DNA from: Celeribacter indicus
GTDB lineage: Bacteria; Pseudomonadota; Alphaproteobacteria; Rhodobacterales; Rhodobacteraceae
Direction: 5' to 3'
DNA length: 64,000 bases
NCBI RefSeq assembly: GCF_000819565.1
Contig: NZ_CP004393.1
Span: 124,001-188,000, forward strand
Shown: positions 17,358 through 26,248 of the stretch, one piece after another
Numbering within the stretch: position 1 is the first letter of the stretch
Layout of the letters: the number at the start of each line of letters is the position of its first letter
The notes under the pieces: model-generated
Databases searched by the model: none
What the model was told of the DNA's origin: nothing
The model's input: the letters and a program-made list of their open reading frames with translations, nothing else
Translations under genes and position numbers: made by a program

Positions 17358-18563
17358 TTACTGACCGGACATATCGTTGAGCGCCGTGAGCACATCGACA
17401 CGCCTCTGCGCCGTGTCGATCCAGGGCTGCATCTCCGCCCTGCCCGCCTCCGGCAGCGCCTCAAGCGTCGCGATCGCCTCCGCAAAATCCGCCTCCCGCA
17501 CGGATTGCTCGGCGCGCGACAGGATTGCGTCCGGGTCATCCCCCACCTTCGGCCGGGTCGAGCGCAATCCGAGCTGCGTGCGCAGCGCGGTCCGGACCCA
17601 GCCTTCCTCCCCCGCCTCATAGGCGGCGCGCGAGGCCGCAGTCAGCGCACGGCGCGCAGCTTCGGGATAGCTATCCTGAAGTTCGGTCACGCCGGGGATT
17701 CCCTCCGCGGCCGCTGCGCGCAGCCCCTCCGGCACCTCGGTCCCGAGCGCGTCGAGTTCCTCGACAAAGGGATCGCCCGCCTCCACGCGCGCCCTCAGCT
17801 CGGAACGCAGGGTCGCGGCGGCGGCGACTGCCTCCTGGGCCTGCGCCTCCGATTCCGCGGCGTGCAACCGCTCGATCTCGCTGTTCAGGCGCTCCTGCAT
17901 CTCCGTGAGGCGCCGCTCGTAGGCTTCGGTCGCCTCGGGCGAAAGCACCGCCTCCTCGACGGGACGCGCCTCAAGCGTGGTGAGCCGGTCCTCGAGGGCG
18001 GTGATCCGGTCCGACAACGGCTCGACCGCCGCGGCCGGATCCATCTCCGACAGGCGCGCCTCCAGCCGCTCCTGTACCTGCCGATCCGCGGCTGCCCGAT
18101 CCTCCGTCGCGGCCGTCAGCGCGGCGACCTCGTCCTGAAGCCGATCGACGCGAGCCGAAACTTCTTCGGTATTCGAGCCGGGAAACGGCCACCCCTCGGG
18201 TTTCACGAACTGCGCGGCGGCATATCCCAGGGCAAGGCAGATCACGCCCCCCAGAAGCGCGGCGAGAACACCACCGCGTTTCACGATGACCGTTTCGGGA
18301 GGCGGTGCGGCGGCGGGATCGGACGCGGGCGGAAGCTCGGCCTGCGGGTCGTCTTCCGTCTCCGGTTCAGCCGTCTCGCTCATCTCTGCGTCCGGCAGGG
18401 CCTCGTCCTGCGCCTGCCCGCTCTCCTCGGAGGCATCCTCAGCCGTCTGCATCCCGTCCTGTTCCAGATCCAATGTCGCGGGTCCGACCTCCGCCTCTGG
18501 CTCCCGGCCGTCTCCGGCGTCAGTCGCTGTCGTTTCCTGCGGAGTTTTCTTCCCACTTGTCAC
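17358..18563 (-). CDS. mitofilin/Mic60-like inner membrane protein
   Basis: A 401-residue protein. It has an acidic, proline-rich cytoplasmic N-terminus (1-95), one transmembrane helix (VLAALLGGVICLALGYAAA, about 98-116), a long coiled coil (about 135-250), and a C-terminal region ending TAQRRVDVLTALNDMSGQ, as in alphaproteobacterial Mic60 homologues. Alphaproteobacterial mitofilins shape inner membranes. Location in the heme operon is a known conserved arrangement. The start is GTG at 18563, with AAAGG about nine bases upstream; no in-frame ATG fits better. Confidence 0.8.
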   Translation of the reverse strand: MTSGKKTPQETTATDAGDGREPEAEVGPATLDLEQDGMQTAEDASEESGQAQDEALPDAEMSETAEPETEDDPQAELPPASDPAAAPPPETVIVKRGGVLAALLGGVICLALGYAAAQFVKPEGWPFPGSNTEEVSARVDRLQDEVAALTAATEDRAAADRQVQERLEARLSEMDPAAAVEPLSDRITALEDRLTTLEARPVEEAVLSPEATEAYERRLTEMQERLNSEIERLHAAESEAQAQEAVAAAATLRSELRARVEAGDPFVEELDALGTEVPEGLRAAAAEGIPGVTELQDSYPEAARRALTAASRAAYEAGEEGWVRTALRTQLGLRSTRPKVGDDPDAILSRAEQSVREADFAEAIATLEALPEAGRAEMQPWIDTAQRRVDVLTALNDMSGQ

Positions 18564-18646
18564 AAGGCATACCTTTCGAATCCGGAACCGGGATTGGCTG
18601 TCTGGACTAGAACCTAGAGCCTCCTCCCCGCGCTCTCAAGCCGCGA

Positions 18647-19348
18647 TCATCCCCTCAGGGTCGCGAGGGCAGCTTTCATCGCCTCCGCATTCGGCGCCGC
18701 GGCGACAAGGGCGCGCCGGGGCGCAGGACCGCTCCAGGCCTCGAGGCAGGACGAGGAAATCGCCACCAGCGTGAGTGTTTCCCCGATCCCCAGGTCCCGG
18801 AGCCGCCGCCCCAGCAGGCGCGCGCTGCGCGGCGAATAGAGCGGCACGATCACCTCGCCCATCCGCGCCGCATGCGCGATCTCCGCCCGCTCCTGCGGCG
18901 ACCACGGACGTTCCTCCTGAGCGTAGACGACGCAATCATCGGCACGCACCCCCGCGGCCCGCAACCTCTGCGTCAGTGCGCCGCGGCTGTGGGCGCCGTG
19001 CAGATGCAACACACGCGCGCCCTTTCGCGGGGCCAGCGCGGCCAGAAGATCCTCCACGGTGCCATCGACCGACCATGTCGCGAGGCCAAGCGCCTCGCCG
19101 GCGGCCGCAGTCGCCGCACCGACGCACCAGGCGGTCAGGTCGGGAAAGTGTTCGGCAGCCGCCTGCGCCGCATGGCGGGAGGTGAGGATCGTCAGTTCGT
19201 AATCCTCTCCCGGCGGTTCGAAGGCGACAGGCACGATCTCCAGCACCGGCGCCACGACCGGGACGAGCTCCGGGTCGATCTGTCGAATTTCGGTGGCGAG
19301 GCGGCGGGCATCGTCTGCGGGACGTGTGATGAGAAGGGTCCGGGTCAC
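18647..19348 (-). CDS. hemD: uroporphyrinogen-III synthase
   Basis: A 233-residue HemD-family protein: TLLITRPADDARRLATE at the N-terminus, ILTSRHAAQAAAEHF, GARVLHLHGAHSRGALTQRLRAAG in the hinge region, and PLYSPRSARLLGRRL plus LVAISSSCLEAW near the C-terminus. It cyclises hydroxymethylbilane to uroporphyrinogen III in tetrapyrrole synthesis. I use the GTG at 19348, because the open frame continues upstream only through sequence antisense to gpsA. It is divergent from gpsA, with 97 bases between, and lies 83 bases ahead of the mitofilin-like gene. Sequence conservation in this family is low, so recognition rests on the overall pattern and context. Confidence 0.85.
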   Translation of the reverse strand: MTRTLLITRPADDARRLATEIRQIDPELVPVVAPVLEIVPVAFEPPGEDYELTILTSRHAAQAAAEHFPDLTAWCVGAATAAAGEALGLATWSVDGTVEDLLAALAPRKGARVLHLHGAHSRGALTQRLRAAGVRADDCVVYAQEERPWSPQERAEIAHAARMGEVIVPLYSPRSARLLGRRLRDLGIGETLTLVAISSSCLEAWSGPAPRRALVAAAPNAEAMKAALATLRG

Positions 19349-19445
19349 CTGGGTCTCGGGATTGTCTGGCGCTGTCCACGGTGATACCTCCCAAGAAGGA
19401 TCCGAACAATGTTTCCGAACCCGCAACGAAAAGGAATGGCAGAAG

Positions 19446-20414
19446 ATGGGTGAGATTTCCGTCCTCGGCGCCGGCGCCTTCGGCACCGCGCTCGCCATAT
19501 CCCTCGCGCGCTCGGGACAGGCGGTGCGGCTCTGGGCGCGCGACCCCGGCGCGGCGCGGGAGATGCAGGCAGCGCGGGTGAATTCCCGCCGCCTGCCCGG
19601 CCGTCGCTTTCCCGCCTCGCTGGAGGCGACCGACGATCTCGCCCTTGCCTGTACGGCGCCCGTCCTTCTGCTCGCCGTGCCGATGCAGCAGCTTGCGGAG
19701 TTCGTCGCGTCCCGTCGGCCGGAGTTGCGCGACAGGATCCTCGTGGCCTGCTGCAAGGGCGTCGACCTCGCGTCGAACCGCGGGCCGCTCGCGGTCATCG
19801 AGGACACGCTGCCAGCGACACCCGTCGCCATTCTCTCCGGTCCGTCCTTTGCCGTGGACATCGCCGAGGGGCTGCCGACCGCGCTCACCATCGCCGCGCG
19901 CGACGCCGATCTGGTGGGCGACCTCCAGGAACGGCTGTCCACCGACAACATCCGGCTCTATTCGAGCCTTGATCCGGTGGGGGTGGAATTCGGCGGCGCG
20001 ATGAAGAACGTGATCGCCATCGCCTGCGGCTTTGCCATGGGCGAGGGGCTGGGGGAAAGCGCGCGGGCGGCGCTCATGACCCGCGGCTTTGCGGAGATGC
20101 AGCGTCTGGCGGGGCATTTCGGCGCCGATCCCCTGACGCTCGCCGGGCTTGCGGGCTTCGGCGATCTGGTGCTGACCTGCACCTCGGAGAAATCGCGCAA
20201 CTATTCGCACGGGTTGAGGCTCGGCCGCGGCGAAACCGTCGATCCGGGTGTCACCGTCGAGGGGGTCGCCACCGCCCGCGCCGTCGCGCAACTCTCGCGC
20301 CAGGCCGGGATCGACATGCCGATCACCCGGACCGTCACCGATATTCTGGACGCGAAACTGTCCATACCCGAGGCTGTCGAACAGCTTCTCACCCGTCCAC
20401 TCAAGAGGGAATAA
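19446..20414 (+). CDS. gpsA: glycerol-3-phosphate dehydrogenase [NAD(P)+]
   Basis: A 322-residue GpsA reducing dihydroxyacetone phosphate to sn-glycerol 3-phosphate for phospholipid synthesis. The nucleotide-binding motif ISVLGAGAFGTALA is at residues 4-17. The substrate/catalytic region has ILSGPSFAVDIAEG, EFGGAMKNVIAIACG (catalytic Lys) and GLAGFGDLVLTCTSEKSRNY. The ATG at 19446 is chosen because the family begins immediately before the Rossmann motif; the frame remains open further upstream but that part has no family match. It starts a tight plus-strand run gpsA - YciI-like - EVE. Confidence 0.95.
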   Translation: MGEISVLGAGAFGTALAISLARSGQAVRLWARDPGAAREMQAARVNSRRLPGRRFPASLEATDDLALACTAPVLLLAVPMQQLAEFVASRRPELRDRILVACCKGVDLASNRGPLAVIEDTLPATPVAILSGPSFAVDIAEGLPTALTIAARDADLVGDLQERLSTDNIRLYSSLDPVGVEFGGAMKNVIAIACGFAMGEGLGESARAALMTRGFAEMQRLAGHFGADPLTLAGLAGFGDLVLTCTSEKSRNYSHGLRLGRGETVDPGVTVEGVATARAVAQLSRQAGIDMPITRTVTDILDAKLSIPEAVEQLLTRPLKRE

Positions 20415-20417
20415 CCG

Positions 20418-20687
20418 ATGAAATTCGCCATCATCTGCACCGACAAGCCGGGCGCGATTCAGATCCGCCTCGACACGCGGCCCGATCATGCCGCCTATCT
20501 CAAATCCTCCGGCGTGGTCGAGCAGGCCGGTCCGTTTCTCGATTCCGACGGGACCATGTCCGGATCCCTCGTCATCATCGAAGTCGCGGATCGCGCCGCG
20601 GCGGAGGACTGGGCCGCGAACGATCCCTATGCGAAGGCCGGGTTGTTCGCGGATGTGCGGATCGAAGTGTGGAACAAGGTGATCTGA
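20418..20687 (+). CDS. YciI-like protein
   Basis: An 89-residue single-domain YciI-family protein with a dimeric alpha/beta barrel fold. It has the typical HAAYLKSSGVVEQAGPF and DPYAKAGLFADVRIEVW segments, including the His (from RPDHAAYL) and Asp (NDPYAKAG) often conserved in the family. The biochemical role is unknown. It begins 3 bases after the gpsA stop and ends 2 bases before the EVE gene, so the three are one transcript. The gpsA-YciI-EVE run recurs in Rhodobacteraceae. Confidence 0.85.
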   Translation: MKFAIICTDKPGAIQIRLDTRPDHAAYLKSSGVVEQAGPFLDSDGTMSGSLVIIEVADRAAAEDWAANDPYAKAGLFADVRIEVWNKVI

Positions 20688-20689
20688 GA

Positions 20690-21112
20690 ATGAATTACTG
20701 GCTCTTCAAATCCGAAGCCGAGGTCTGGTCCTGGGACCAGCAAGTCGCGAAAGGCGAGGCGGGCGAAGAATGGGACGGCGTGCGCAACTATCAGGCGCGC
20801 AACAACATGCGGGCGATGAAACTCGGCGACCGGGGGTTCTTCTATCACTCCCGCGCGGAAAAGGAGATCGTCGGCATCGTCGAAGTCTGTGCCGAGGCAC
20901 ATCCCGACAGCAAAGCGGACGATCCGCGCTGGGAGTGCGTGGATATCAAGGCCGTCCGGCCATTCCAAACGCCCGTGACCCTCACCATGTGCAAGGAAGA
21001 GCCGCGGTTGAAGGAGATGGTCCTCGTCAACAACTCGCGCCTGTCGGTTCAACCGGTCACGCCGGAGGAATGGGCGGTGATCTGCGAACTCGGCGGAACG
21101 GATCCGTCCTGA
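20690..21112 (+). CDS. EVE domain protein
   Basis: A 140-residue EVE (PUA-like) domain protein. It begins MNYWLFKSEAEVWSWD and contains EWDGVRNYQARNNMRAMKLGDRGFFYHS, the EVE signature of a pocket for modified bases, and LVNNSRLSVQPVTPEEW. EVE proteins bind modified nucleobases in RNA or DNA; no partner is visible here. The start at 20690 follows the YciI stop by 2 bases, with GAG upstream. A start 21 bases earlier is open but lies inside the YciI gene. Confidence 0.9.
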   Translation: MNYWLFKSEAEVWSWDQQVAKGEAGEEWDGVRNYQARNNMRAMKLGDRGFFYHSRAEKEIVGIVEVCAEAHPDSKADDPRWECVDIKAVRPFQTPVTLTMCKEEPRLKEMVLVNNSRLSVQPVTPEEWAVICELGGTDPS

Positions 21113-21142
21113 TCGCACGCATCTGATATCATGAGAATAAAG

Positions 21143-21170
21143 GGAGGGCCCCGACCCCTCGGGACCCTCC
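21143..21170 (+). terminator. hairpin after the gpsA-YciI-EVE operon
   Basis: Stem GGAGGG-C-CCCGA / TCGGG-A-CCCTCC with one C-A mismatch. A second small hairpin (GTGCT..AGCAC, 21181-21195) follows, flanked by two CACGTG sequences. No T run, so termination strength is uncertain. The rest of 21113-21378 shows nothing else. Confidence 0.5.
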
Positions 21171-21378
21171 ACCACCCCACGTGCTCCCATAGCACCACAC
21201 GTGTTCGAATTTCAGGGTCCGGGCCGTCCTGGTCCGTGAGATCAAGGTAGAGAAACCCGCGATTCCGCGCAAACGCCAAATCTCTAGGTTTGTAAGGGAA
21301 ACTGAAACCTTCTCTTAAGTTTTTGCCGGCAGCGACCGCCCCGACCGGGCAGGGCGGACGACTGGCCGGGCGAAACCG

Positions 21379-21720
21379 TCAGGCGTAGGCCGCCTCCTTG
21401 CCGAAATGCTTGACGAGCATGTAATAGACCACCGCGCGATACTTGTTGCGTTCGGAGCGGCCATAGGTGTCGATCACGGAATTGATCGCATCCATCAGTT
21501 CGGCCCCGTCCGCAAGACCGAGTTTCTTGACGAGGAAATTGTTCTTCACGGTTTCGAGCTCACCGTCCTGACTGGACGCGACCGTGGAGGCGTCATCGTT
21601 GTAGATCGCCGGGCCGCATCCGATCGTCACCTTGGTCAGAAGATCCAGGTCCGGTTCCATGCCGCATTTCGATCTCAGATCCTCCGCATATTTCGCGATC
21701 AGTTCTTCTCTTTTTCCCAT
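21379..21720 (-). CDS. DUF2853 family protein
   Basis: A 113-residue soluble helical protein starting MGKREELIAKYAEDLRSK, with the family core LLTKVTIGCGPAIYNDDASTVAS and a C-terminal DTYGRSERNKYRAVVYYMLVKHF. This matches the DUF2853 family, which is widespread in alphaproteobacteria and Bacteroidetes and has no established function. It stands alone, with a 130-base gap to the extensin-like gene. No signal peptide or membrane segment. Confidence 0.8.
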   Translation of the reverse strand: MGKREELIAKYAEDLRSKCGMEPDLDLLTKVTIGCGPAIYNDDASTVASSQDGELETVKNNFLVKKLGLADGAELMDAINSVIDTYGRSERNKYRAVVYYMLVKHFGKEAAYA

Positions 21721-21850
21721 CGTTCAATCCCACCATATTGCTGTGACTGTTTGAAATTCGCGCCACTTTCGGCACGCACAGGAACGGTAAGGGCGAAACC
21801 CACACGAAAAAAGGAAAAAGTTCAAAGCGCTTTCACCCTTCGCGGCGATC

Positions 21851-22591
21851 TCAGCGGCAGGCCCCGCGCCCGCGCGACTGGAGGTGGAAATGATCAGCGT
21901 GCAGGTTGTTATAGTCGGGGGAGAGGGTCGTAGCGAAATAGGTGCAGGCGCTGTCCCGGACGGCACGAAGGAACCGTTGCGCATCGCCGCCATCGCTCCA
22001 GTCGGAGAGCAGGCGGATCCGGCGCCCGTCCGCAAGGTCGAAGCCCGAGATGTCGATCGCTTCAGCCGTCGCATGGGTGGACAGGCGCGTACTTCTCCCC
22101 GATGGCGTGCGGACCGGACGACAGTTGTAGCTGCCGAGCTGGCGGATCACCGAAACCGGCTGACCGAAGATCTCCTGCGCGGCGGGTTGCACCCCGTGGC
22201 GGTTCCACATCGCCAGCCGCAGGGCGACGGGGCAGGAAGTCTCGACCGGATCGAGGCCGCTCGGCCCCACCGCGGAAAGCCGTACCCGTGCCGCTATGCC
22301 ACAGGCGCCGGGCCCCTGATAGGGCTCCATCCGCTCCAGTTCCGCGCCGCCCTCGAGCGCGGCGAGGCAGGTGGCGAACTCTTCTTCGGCGCGGCCGAGC
22401 TTCCAGACCGTCAGCGGAGTGAGCGGATGGGCGATCTTCAGGGGAACCACCGGATTCCATTCCGGCGGCAGCGGTGTGCGCGGGTGAACCATGATCTGCC
22501 AGCCGAGATAGGCGATCCCGCCCGCCATCAGCAGGAAAAGGGCCGCCCACAGCGATGCGGGCGGCCTGTCATGTCGTCGCGGAATGCCCAT
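21851..22591 (-). CDS. extensin-like (LAS/M15-type) peptidoglycan endopeptidase
   Basis: A 246-residue protein with an N-terminal membrane anchor (LWAALFLLMAGGIAYLGWQI, about residues 14-33) and a periplasmic extensin-like C-terminal domain. The zinc-peptidase landmarks are STHATAEAIDISGF and LHADHFHLQ. Four or more cysteines in the periplasmic part (CLAAL, GACGIA, TSCPVAL, NCRPV, ACTYF) suggest disulfides. Family members cleave peptidoglycan cross-links. It lies just downstream of ahcY on the same strand (15 bases), but the two have no obvious functional link. Confidence 0.85.
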   Translation of the reverse strand: MGIPRRHDRPPASLWAALFLLMAGGIAYLGWQIMVHPRTPLPPEWNPVVPLKIAHPLTPLTVWKLGRAEEEFATCLAALEGGAELERMEPYQGPGACGIAARVRLSAVGPSGLDPVETSCPVALRLAMWNRHGVQPAAQEIFGQPVSVIRQLGSYNCRPVRTPSGRSTRLSTHATAEAIDISGFDLADGRRIRLLSDWSDGGDAQRFLRAVRDSACTYFATTLSPDYNNLHADHFHLQSRGRGACR

Positions 22592-22606
22592 GCGGACACA
22601 AGCGCG

Positions 22607-24004
22607 TCAGTAGCGGTAATGTTCCGGCTTGAACGGTCCTTCGACCGTGACACCGATGTAATCCGCCTGCTGCTTCGACAATTCGGTGAGCTTCACGCCG
22701 ATCCGGTCGAGATGCAGGCGCGCCACCTTCTCGTCGAGATGCTTGGGCAGGATATAGACGTCGTTTTCATAGCTGTCGCCGTTCCCCCAGAGCTCGATCT
22801 GCGCGAGCACCTGGTTGGTGAAGGAGGCGGACATGACAAAGGAGGGATGCCCGGTGGCATTACCGAGGTTCAGCAGCCGCCCCTCGGAGAGCAGGATGAT
22901 GCGGTTGCCCGAAGGCATCTCGATCATGTCGACCTGCTCCTTGATGTTGGTCCATTTGTGGTTGCGCAGGGCCGCGACCTGGATCTCATTGTCGAAATGG
23001 CCGATGTTACCCACGATGGCCATGTCCTTCATCTCGCGCATGTGCTCGATGCGGATCACATCCTTGTTGCCGGTCGTCGTCACGAAGATGTCGGCAGAGG
23101 CTGCCACATCCTCGAGGCGCACGACCTCGAACCCATCCATCGCGGCCTGGAGCGCACAGATCGGGTCGATCTCCGTCACCTTCACCCGCGCACCGGCTCC
23201 CCGCAGCGAGGCGGCCGAGCCCTTGCCCACGTCGCCATAGCCGCAGACCACCGCGACCTTGCCCGCCATCATCGTATCCGTGGCGCGGCGGATGCCGTCC
23301 ACGAGCGATTCCTTGCAGCCATACTTGTTGTCGAATTTCGACTTGGTGACGCTGTCGTTGACGTTGATCGCCGGGAAGGGCAACAGGCCCTTCTTCTTGA
23401 GCTCGTAGAGGCGGTGCACACCGGTGGTGGTCTCTTCCGACACGCCCCGGATCGCGTCACGCTGTTTCGTGAACCAGCCGGGGCTTTCCTTGAGCCGCTT
23501 GCGGATCTGGTTGAAGAGCGCGACTTCCTCGTCGGAGGTGGGCACCGCAATGAGATCCTCCTCGCCCGCCTCGACCCGCGCGCCGAGCAGGATGTAAAGC
23601 GTCGCGTCGCCGCCGTCGTCGAGGATCATGTTGGCCACGCCTTCCCCGTCGAAATGGAAGATCCGATCAGCATAGTCCCAGTATTCCTCGAGCGTCTCGC
23701 CCTTGATCGCGAAGACCGGCGTGCCGCCGGCGGCAATGGCAGCGGCGGCATGGTCCTGGGTCGAGAAGATGTTGCAGGAGGCCCAGCGCACCTCCGCACC
23801 CAGCGCAACGAGCGTTTCGATGAGGACCGCGGTCTGGATGGTCATGTGCAGGGAGCCGGCGATGCGCGCGCCCTTGAGCGGCTTTGTCGCGCCATATTCT
23901 TCGCGCAACGCCATGAGGCCCGGCATTTCGGTCTCGGCGATATCGAGTTCCTTGCGACCGTAATCGGCGAGGGAAATGTCTTTGACGATGTAGTCTTTGC
24001 CCAT
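22607..24004 (-). CDS. ahcY: adenosylhomocysteinase (S-adenosyl-L-homocysteine hydrolase)
   Basis: A 465-residue enzyme hydrolysing S-adenosylhomocysteine to adenosine and homocysteine. It has the NAD motif [23 protein letters not shown], the SAHH signatures [39 protein letters not shown] and [11 protein letters not shown], and the conserved C-terminal YRY. The length is as expected for the proteobacterial form carrying the extra helical insert. SAH turnover serves methylation generally, and no special link to the methylamine genes is required. The upstream gap holds a GCTGG-TTA-CCAGC palindrome. Confidence 0.97.
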   Translation of the reverse strand: MGKDYIVKDISLADYGRKELDIAETEMPGLMALREEYGATKPLKGARIAGSLHMTIQTAVLIETLVALGAEVRWASCNIFSTQDHAAAAIAAGGTPVFAIKGETLEEYWDYADRIFHFDGEGVANMILDDGGDATLYILLGARVEAGEEDLIAVPTSDEEVALFNQIRKRLKESPGWFTKQRDAIRGVSEETTTGVHRLYELKKKGLLPFPAINVNDSVTKSKFDNKYGCKESLVDGIRRATDTMMAGKVAVVCGYGDVGKGSAASLRGAGARVKVTEIDPICALQAAMDGFEVVRLEDVAASADIFVTTTGNKDVIRIEHMREMKDMAIVGNIGHFDNEIQVAALRNHKWTNIKEQVDMIEMPSGNRIILLSEGRLLNLGNATGHPSFVMSASFTNQVLAQIELWGNGDSYENDVYILPKHLDEKVARLHLDRIGVKLTELSKQQADYIGVTVEGPFKPEHYRY

Positions 24005-24038
24005 CCGCGTGGCTCCTGCTTGACATGGTCGTTTTTGC

Positions 24039-24051
24039 GCTGGTTACCAGC
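24039..24051. promoter_or_regulatory. short palindrome upstream of ahcY
   Basis: GCTGG TTA CCAGC, 35 bases before the ahcY ATG. It could be an operator or an mRNA 5' hairpin. I see no SAH or SAM riboswitch architecture around it. Confidence 0.3.
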
Positions 24052-24167
24052 TTGCCCGCGTTCTTACAACGCAGAGGCGTTGATTTGGCAGCATGAACAG
24101 GAGAATCGTGGCAACCGGGAGGCGCGGGCGTTACCTAGGGCGAAAACCCAATGAGGCGACAGACAGA

Positions 24168-24758
24168 ATGGCACAAAAGCGCGCGTGGCAGAGAATGCTG
24201 TCGGGACGCAGGCTGGACCTGCTCGACCCGACGCCGATGGACATAGAGATCGAGGATATCGCGCACGGACTGGCTTTCGTGGCCCGCTGGAACGGCCAGA
24301 CCAAGGGCGACTACGCCTATTCCGTGGCGGAGCATTCGATCCTCGTCGAGGAAATCTTTCGCCGGCTCTACCCTGCCGAGCCGGTGAAATGGCAGCTCGC
24401 CGCGCTGCTTCACGATGCGCCCGAATACGTGATCGGGGACATGATCTCCCCTGTGAAGGCCGCGGTCGGGGCGGAATATGGCGAACTCGACGAACGGCTT
24501 GCGGCGGCGATCCATCTGCGGTTCGGCCTTCCCGCGAAGACTCCCGCAGCGATCAAGAAGAAGATCAAGAAGGCCGACAAGGTCTCTGCCTGGCTCGAAG
24601 CCACGCAGATCGCAGGCTTCTCGGAGCCCGAGAGCGACAGGTTCTTCGGCCGGATGGATCCCGCACTCGTCACCGGATTTCGGATCCGCCTGCGCCCGCC
24701 GGTGGAAACCCGCGCCGCCTTCACCGCCCGTCATGCGGCGCTGATGGCCGGCCTATGA
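24168..24758 (+). CDS. HD-domain phosphohydrolase (YfbR-like)
   Basis: A 196-residue HD-superfamily protein from the preferred ATG at 24168 (MAQKRAWQRMLSGRRLDLLDPTP, the usual family beginning); an in-frame ATG at 24093 would add 25 residues of basic, unconserved sequence. Metal-site motifs are YSVAEHSILVEE, LAALLHDAPEYVIGD (the HD pair) and later KADKVSAWLEATQ. Relatives are 5'-nucleotidases/phosphohydrolases acting on deoxynucleotides or unknown phosphoesters. It is divergent from ahcY and stands alone. Confidence 0.8.
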   Translation: MAQKRAWQRMLSGRRLDLLDPTPMDIEIEDIAHGLAFVARWNGQTKGDYAYSVAEHSILVEEIFRRLYPAEPVKWQLAALLHDAPEYVIGDMISPVKAAVGAEYGELDERLAAAIHLRFGLPAKTPAAIKKKIKKADKVSAWLEATQIAGFSEPESDRFFGRMDPALVTGFRIRLRPPVETRAAFTARHAALMAGL

Positions 24759-24761
24759 GCG

Positions 24762-24911
24762 TCAGAGGCTCACGCGCCGGTTCATGTGATAGCTCAACTC
24801 ATATGCGAGCGCGCTCGCCGCGCCGACGTGCCCCGCGCGGGCAGGACGCCTTCGCGAGGCTTTCGCCAGAACATTGCGCACGGGCCGGTCTTTCCAGAAA
24901 TGCCGTGCCAT
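24762..24911 (-). CDS. small basic protein, unknown function
   Basis: A 49-residue open frame beginning MARHFWKDRPVRNVL, strongly basic, ending in a mildly hydrophobic AASALAYELSYH segment. The ATG at 24911 has a near-ideal GGAAGGAGG about five bases upstream, which is the main reason to call it. It ends three bases from the convergent HD gene. I recognise no family. A longer reading from 24983 is possible but starts before the Shine-Dalgarno sequence. Confidence 0.45.
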   Translation of the reverse strand: MARHFWKDRPVRNVLAKASRRRPARAGHVGAASALAYELSYHMNRRVSL

Positions 24912-25087
24912 GGTCTCCTCCTTCCGCCGCCTCCCATGGTCAGCGCCGAGGCGATCGGAACTGAAACCTCCCCATTCGGGCAAGGTTCCCGCCGGCGACG
25001 GAAAAAGCGGCGAACAGACCGGCAGGCACAGCCTTGGTGGCCCGGCTCGGCACTGAATTCCTCAATGTCCCGCAGAGGTGCGCCGTC

Positions 25088-26164
25088 TCACTCGACCATC
25101 GTCTGCCGCTCGGCGTCCTGCCCCGTCAGGTCGGGAGCGACGGGGCGTCTCTGCGCGACGGAGGTGCGGATCGCCTCGATCACGGCAATATTCGCGGCTC
25201 CATCCGCAAGCGTGATGCGCGGGCGTTCCTCGCCCGCGATGACCGCGGCGAAATGACGGATCTGTTTGACATAGCTGTCCATGGGGACGATTTCGAGCGG
25301 GCGGTTCACCTGGGGCACAGTCCAGTCTGCCGGCCCGTCATGGGTCCAGAAGGACAGATCCGGCAGGCTCATCCCCGCCCGCGTGCCTGCGAACATATGC
25401 GAGACGGCGGGCATGGCCGGGAAGCGCGCGAGGTTCTCCCCCGCCGTGGTATCCCAGCACCAGGGTCCGACGCCCGCATCGGTGAGCGCGACCGTCACCA
25501 TGCCCCCGCCCGACAGCCGCAGCAGGATCACCGCCGTGTCTTCCACTTCAAAACCGCGCCGGTCGTTCGACGCCATGGCAAAGACCTCGCCGATCTCCCC
25601 GAAGAGATGGCGCACGAGGTCGATCTCGTGGATCAGATTGATGAGAACCGGGCCGCCCGAACCCTTCTCGCGCCGCCATGCCACGTCGAAATAGCTGTCG
25701 GCCTTGTGCAGCGTGGCGCTGATCGTGCCGGAGACGAGCGCACCGAAACGCCCGTCTTCAATCGCACATTTTGCGGCACGGATGATGGGATTGTGACGGC
25801 GGTGATGCCCGACGAGCCCCGGCACGCCGGTGTGCTCTGACAGGCTCACGAGAGCCCGGCAGGCGGCGGCATTCTCCCCAAGCGGCTTTTCCACGAGCAC
25901 GGGAATGCCCGCCTCGATCAACATGGTCGCCTGCGGCACATGGAGTGCATTGGGCGTGGCGATCACGGCGCCGTCGATCCTGGTGTCGAAAAGCGCGTCC
26001 AGCTCCGTGAGGTGAAGCGCCTCAAGCTCACCGGCAAGTGCGGCGCCCGCCTCGAACGGATCGACGATTGCGGCGAGTTCGGTTCCCGGACAGTCGCGGA
26101 TCGCAACCGCGTGCGTCCGTCCGATGGCACCGCCGCCGATCACTGCAATGCGGGTCTGTTTCAT
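25088..26164 (-). CDS. Gfo/Idh/MocA family oxidoreductase
   Basis: A 358-residue NAD(P)-dependent dehydrogenase. The Rossmann motif IAVIGGGAIGRTHAVAI is at residues 5-21, the conserved EKPLGE near 90, and the C-terminal oligomerisation/substrate domain contains GGPVLINLIHEIDLVRHLFGE, with the His often at the active site. Family members oxidise cyclic polyols and sugars such as inositol. I start at 26164 (MKQTRIAVIGG). It is last in the minus-strand series transporter - shikimate dehydrogenase - dehydroshikimate dehydratase, so it may oxidise a quinate- or shikimate-like cyclitol. That substrate is inference. Confidence 0.8.
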   Translation of the reverse strand: MKQTRIAVIGGGAIGRTHAVAIRDCPGTELAAIVDPFEAGAALAGELEALHLTELDALFDTRIDGAVIATPNALHVPQATMLIEAGIPVLVEKPLGENAAACRALVSLSEHTGVPGLVGHHRRHNPIIRAAKCAIEDGRFGALVSGTISATLHKADSYFDVAWRREKGSGGPVLINLIHEIDLVRHLFGEIGEVFAMASNDRRGFEVEDTAVILLRLSGGGMVTVALTDAGVGPWCWDTTAGENLARFPAMPAVSHMFAGTRAGMSLPDLSFWTHDGPADWTVPQVNRPLEIVPMDSYVKQIRHFAAVIAGEERPRITLADGAANIAVIEAIRTSVAQRRPVAPDLTGQDAERQTMVE

Positions 26165-26248
26165 GTGATTTTCCCTCGCCGAGGCCGTGCCGCATGGTCG
26201 GCTCAATGTCAAAAGATGAAACCCTCGCCGTCCGCGGGCCGGATCATA

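Noticed and set aside
15699..18617. 972-residue plus-strand open frame
   Set aside because: Crosses the tRNA gene and lies antisense to the HemY-like and mitofilin-like genes; rich in Arg/His as expected for a shadow.
24005..24092. SAH or SAM riboswitch before ahcY
   Set aside because: Only one short palindrome is present. The multi-stem layout of the known riboswitch classes is not visible.
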